A DNA stretch of 6,804 bases, taken from contig JADFFP010000068.1 of assembly GCA_022568115.1 (NCBI GenBank), positions 1 to 6,804 of the forward strand, read 5' to 3'. Source of the stretch: Pseudomonadota bacterium. Its GTDB lineage: Bacteria > Pseudomonadota > Alphaproteobacteria > Sphingomonadales > SMXR01. Under the pieces are notes generated by a model. That model was given only the letters and a program-made list of their open reading frames with translations, was not told where the DNA came from and ran no database searches. Shown here in pieces: positions 4,144 through 6,804 of this stretch (position 1 is its first letter; every line of letters starts with the position of its first letter). The translations under genes and the position numbers were made by a program.

Positions 4144-5568
4144 CTAATCCCCGCCGCCGGTGACCGCTTTCATCAGGTCGTACCAGAAGGCGACCGCCTG
4201 ATAGAAGCTTTTGACCAGGATTTTTTCATCGCGGCCGTGGGCGTTCATGCTGCCCGGTTCGGCGAAGATTGCCGACATGGCGTAAACCGGAATCCCGACG
4301 TTCCTGAGGTACAAGCCATCGGTGGCCCCGGTCGACATGTTGGGGATCACCGGAATATCGCCGAAATGCTTTTTCACCAAAGCGGTCACCGGCTCCATGA
4401 CCTCGGGGGTCAGCGGCGATGGGTCGGACGCCTTCGGGATGTTCAAACGCTCCACCTCAACCCCCTCGATGGCCATCACCTCCAATAGTTTCGCTTCCAC
4501 TTGATCGGCTGAGACGCCCGGGAATATACGGCAATTGACGGTCGCAACAGCGGATTGCGGCAGGGCGTTCTCGGCATGCCCGGCGCTCAGCATGGTCGCC
4601 ACACAGGTGGTCCGGGTCAGGGAATTATACATCGGGTCGGTGCGCACCAGCGCCATCTGTTCAGGCGTCGCCTGGTCCATGCCAACCGCTGTCAGGGCCG
4701 CGGCAAAATCCCCTTCGAGGATTTTTGCGGTCGCGGTGAACTGGTTCCTGGTCACCTGGTTGGCCATGTCCGGGAAGGAAAATCCTTTCAGCCGCTCAAG
4801 CCCCGCCATCAGCTCATAAATCGCATTGTCGGGCCTGGGAACGGAGGAATGGCCGCCGGAATTCCTGACCGTGAAATTGAAGGTCAGGTACATTTTCTCG
4901 GAGGCCTGGACCATAAAAGCTATGTATTGGCCGCCCTCCATCAAGCCGCCGGCGGCGTCGGTGTTGAGCGCGAACTCGGCCTCGATCAGATCGCGCCGCT
5001 GATTGGCCAGCCAGTTGATCGAACCGCCGGTGGTTTCCTCATCGCCGGTCAGCACCATGATGATGTCCCGGTCCGGAACGTAGCCCTCGTCTTTCATGCG
5101 GATAAAATTGACCACCAGCGAGACCACCCCGGTCTTGTTGTCGCCGACCCCCCTGCCGTAAAAATAGCTTTCGTCCTCTTCCAGCGTAAACGGATCGCGG
5201 CTCCAGTCGCTGGGCAGCGCATCGACCACATCCATGTGCGCCATGACGATGATCGGCGCGCCCCCGGTTCCATCGCCACGGTAGCGGGCGACCAGCGTAC
5301 CTACCTCAGGGCTGGGCCCGGTTACCAGCACGTCTTCGGGCGGAAAGCCGGCATCGGTCAGGCGTTTGGCCATCGCCTCCGCCACCACCACGCTCGAGCC
5401 GGAACCGTCATCGACGCTTTTTATGGCGATCAGCTGGGCCAATATTTCACGCGCCAGATCAGCATCGGGTTTGGGCGCCTGGTTCTGGTCGCAGGCCGCC
5501 ACCATCAGCGACACCCCGATCGCCAGCAATACTGTTTTAAAAAATCCTGATTTTAAAACGCCTGTCAT
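4144..5568 (-). CDS. M20-family metallopeptidase, predicted lipoprotein
   Basis: 474 residues from ATG at 5566-5568, chosen because AAGGAAG (5573-5579) precedes it; a GTG 27 bases further out is less likely. The N-terminus is a lipoprotein signal ending VAAC (Cys26). The M20 di-metal site is complete: MAHMDVV (His111, Asp113), GRGVGDNKTG (bridging Asp143), TGDEETTGG (catalytic Glu177, metal Glu178), LNTDAAGG (Asp204) and NAHGRDEKI (His444). The lid/dimerisation domain carries NSGGHSSVPRP (His240). M20 enzymes use two zinc ions to cleave small peptides or acyl-amino acids; the exact substrate cannot be read off. It would act outside the inner membrane, probably releasing amino acids from peptides. 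It lies 128 bp downstream of the same-strand serine hydrolase gene, a gap with only a weak promoter candidate, so separate or joint transcription are both possible. Confidence 0.9.
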   Translation of the reverse strand: MTGVLKSGFFKTVLLAIGVSLMVAACDQNQAPKPDADLAREILAQLIAIKSVDDGSGSSVVVAEAMAKRLTDAGFPPEDVLVTGPSPEVGTLVARYRGDGTGGAPIIVMAHMDVVDALPSDWSRDPFTLEEDESYFYGRGVGDNKTGVVSLVVNFIRMKDEGYVPDRDIIMVLTGDEETTGGSINWLANQRRDLIEAEFALNTDAAGGLMEGGQYIAFMVQASEKMYLTFNFTVRNSGGHSSVPRPDNAIYELMAGLERLKGFSFPDMANQVTRNQFTATAKILEGDFAAALTAVGMDQATPEQMALVRTDPMYNSLTRTTCVATMLSAGHAENALPQSAVATVNCRIFPGVSADQVEAKLLEVMAIEGVEVERLNIPKASDPSPLTPEVMEPVTALVKKHFGDIPVIPNMSTGATDGLYLRNVGIPVYAMSAIFAEPGSMNAHGRDEKILVKSFYQAVAFWYDLMKAVTGGGD

Positions 5569-5696
5569 AAATCTTCCTTGAAATAATAGTGTCACATTTC
5601 CCCCCTAAGGTTTAAGCGTTTTGAAAACCGAAGGAAGAGGCTACACTGACGCCTCAAAGACAACAAGGAATTTTACTGCGTGGGCCTCTGGAAAAT

Positions 5697-6804
5697 CTAT
5701 TTACCTTCTGAAATTGCCCTTAAGACATAATCGCGGACGTATTCATACTTGGTTTTGTGCATGATGCGCTGGTTATAGTTGCCGGCAAAAATGACAATGT
5801 TCAAATCCAGTTCGGGAACGACAATAACGTATTGCCCGCCGTTGCCGCCGGCATAAAAGGCCTTCACCTCACGGCCCTCAAAAGGATAGTTGAATATCCA
5901 CCAGCCATAGCCATAACCTTCAGCGCCAATGTTATTGATGGCTTCAGTACCTTTTTGGACCCAGTCCTGGCTGATAATCCGGGTCCCCTGCCACCTACCA
6001 CCATCGAGATAAATTTGTCCCAGTTTCAGGAAATCACGTGGCTTTATTAGCAGCCCGCCGCCGCCATACCCCTCACCGGTGGGCGAGAGATTCATATGGT
6101 AAAGCCCCATGCCCAGGGGGTTTGCAAAATTGTCACGATAAAAATCCGGCAGCCAATCCCCGGTCGCCATGGCAACCACGCCACCGGCAAGGTTTTGGCT
6201 GCCGCTGCAATAGGCCGCGTGTTCACCCGGTTCATAAAGCATCTCCAGATCCAGTGTGAATTGGAACCAGTCGGGCTGTTCCTCCTGGTTTTGCATGGTG
6301 TCTTCGTTGCCGGGCGAGTCCGCTATAAAATCATCGCACGCCAGGCCCGGGGTCATGGTGATCAGGTTTTCCAGAACCATTCTTTTGGCCCGTTCATCGA
6401 GCCCCTCGGGCAAGTTTCCACCGTACATGGTTTCATACACCGGGGTATCCAAAGCGAGCCTGCCCTGATTGACGGCGATGCCGGCCAGCGTTGCGGTTAC
6501 CGTTTTCGAGGCCGAGCGGGTGCCGTGAGGCATATCCTTGGAAAACCCGTGAAAATATTCTTCCAAAACCAGTTTGCCGCCTCTCGCCACCAAAAAACCG
6601 TGAATGTAAGGCGCTTCCAGGCCATCCATTGGCGTGTCGATGATCATCTGGATCATCTCAATGATCGGCTCAGCCGCCATGCCGACGTCTTCAAGCGAGG
6701 CGGTTTCCCAGCCCTCCCCCGCCTCTGGCGGGCTGTAGTGGTAAAGCTCATCGGTTTTTGGCCGCGGATAAAACGGGCTGGCCGGGTCATCGTCGGCGCG
6801 GATA
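5697..6804 (-). CDS. Serine hydrolase, beta-lactamase/NylB-like family (N-terminus outside window)
   Basis: The frame stays open to the right edge of the window. It gives 41 codons upstream of the first internal Met and 368 visible residues, so the true start lies beyond 6804. The fold is the class C beta-lactamase/DD-peptidase type (PF00144-like). SxxK is SASK (visible residues 97-100), giving the nucleophile Ser and general-base Lys. The second motif is YCS (Tyr198), in place of the YxN of true AmpC enzymes. The third motif region is AGGNGGQ (around 319-324), in place of KTG. This combination fits esterases, amide hydrolases and 6-aminohexanoate-dimer hydrolase-like proteins better than antibiotic-resistance beta-lactamases. 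A signal peptide may be present in the missing part. The substrate is unknown. It lies upstream of the M20 peptidase gene on the same strand. Confidence 0.85.
   Translation of the reverse strand, partial: IRADDDPASPFYPRPKTDELYHYSPPEAGEGWETASLEDVGMAAEPIIEMIQMIIDTPMDGLEAPYIHGFLVARGGKLVLEEYFHGFSKDMPHGTRSASKTVTATLAGIAVNQGRLALDTPVYETMYGGNLPEGLDERAKRMVLENLITMTPGLACDDFIADSPGNEDTMQNQEEQPDWFQFTLDLEMLYEPGEHAAYCSGSQNLAGGVVAMATGDWLPDFYRDNFANPLGMGLYHMNLSPTGEGYGGGGLLIKPRDFLKLGQIYLDGGRWQGTRIISQDWVQKGTEAINNIGAEGYGYGWWIFNYPFEGREVKAFYAGGNGGQYVIVVPELDLNIVIFAGNYNQRIMHKTKYEYVRDYVLRAISEGK

Noticed and set aside
4555..5550. A long plus-strand open frame opposite the M20 gene
   Set aside because: The minus-strand frame carries every M20 metal ligand; the opposite frame has no recognisable motif and results from G+C-rich codon bias.
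5566..5595. GTG at 5593-5595 as start of the M20 gene
   Set aside because: ATG at 5566-5568 has AAGGAAG directly upstream and gives a better-proportioned lipoprotein signal.
5596..5696. A promoter for the M20 gene, TTGTTG with TAGCCT at 17 bp on the minus strand
   Set aside because: Both hexamers match the consensus at only about half of the positions; too weak to list.

Overview
The window looks like a stretch of proteobacterial chromosome. An alphaproteobacterium is my best guess, from the G+C-rich coding bias, the tRNA-Ala with encoded CCA and the type of intergenic repeats, but nothing here fixes the taxon. It holds six protein genes that I regard as intact or merely cut by the window edge, one broken gene tail, one tRNA and an unusually rich set of intergenic hairpins and repeats.

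Left part (1-2087): the C-terminal half of trpA (tryptophan synthase alpha) reads rightward. It converges, with 12 bp between the stop codons, on a leftward gene for a predicted lipoprotein. That protein joins a YVTN-type beta-propeller to a C-terminal domain with two G-x-x-H motifs, resembling the Tiki/TraB/EreA-type hydrolase superfamily.

Centre (2088-3427): a strong sigma70-type promoter drives a tRNA-Ala (anticodon CGC). Immediately after its CCA the sequence changes character. First come a hairpin that uses the CCA bases, a 10-bp-period tandem repeat and a small A+T-richer GIY-YIG endonuclease-domain gene. Then come a dense block of hairpins, a strongly A+T-rich membrane-protein gene on the minus strand and the tail of a further minus-strand reading frame with no start. 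A near-perfect 12-bp direct repeat (ACCAGGCTWCGC) marks the tRNA end and a point 470 bp downstream. I read the tRNA/GIY-YIG/structured-repeat block as a possible small mobile or homing-like module, and the whole A+T-rich segment as acquired DNA. This is inference: no integrase or transposase is present.

Right part (3428-6804): a RidA-family protein with a signal peptide follows, and inside it a second start codon with a much better ribosome binding site. Next is a 250-bp intergenic region packed with hairpins, including a MITE-like palindromic element. Then, on the minus strand, come an M20-family metallopeptidase lipoprotein and, upstream of it, a serine beta-lactamase-like hydrolase whose N-terminus lies outside the window.

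Together, the right-hand genes and the propeller protein suggest exported hydrolytic or scavenging functions typical of heterotrophic aquatic or soil bacteria. I see no shared pathway linking them to trpA.
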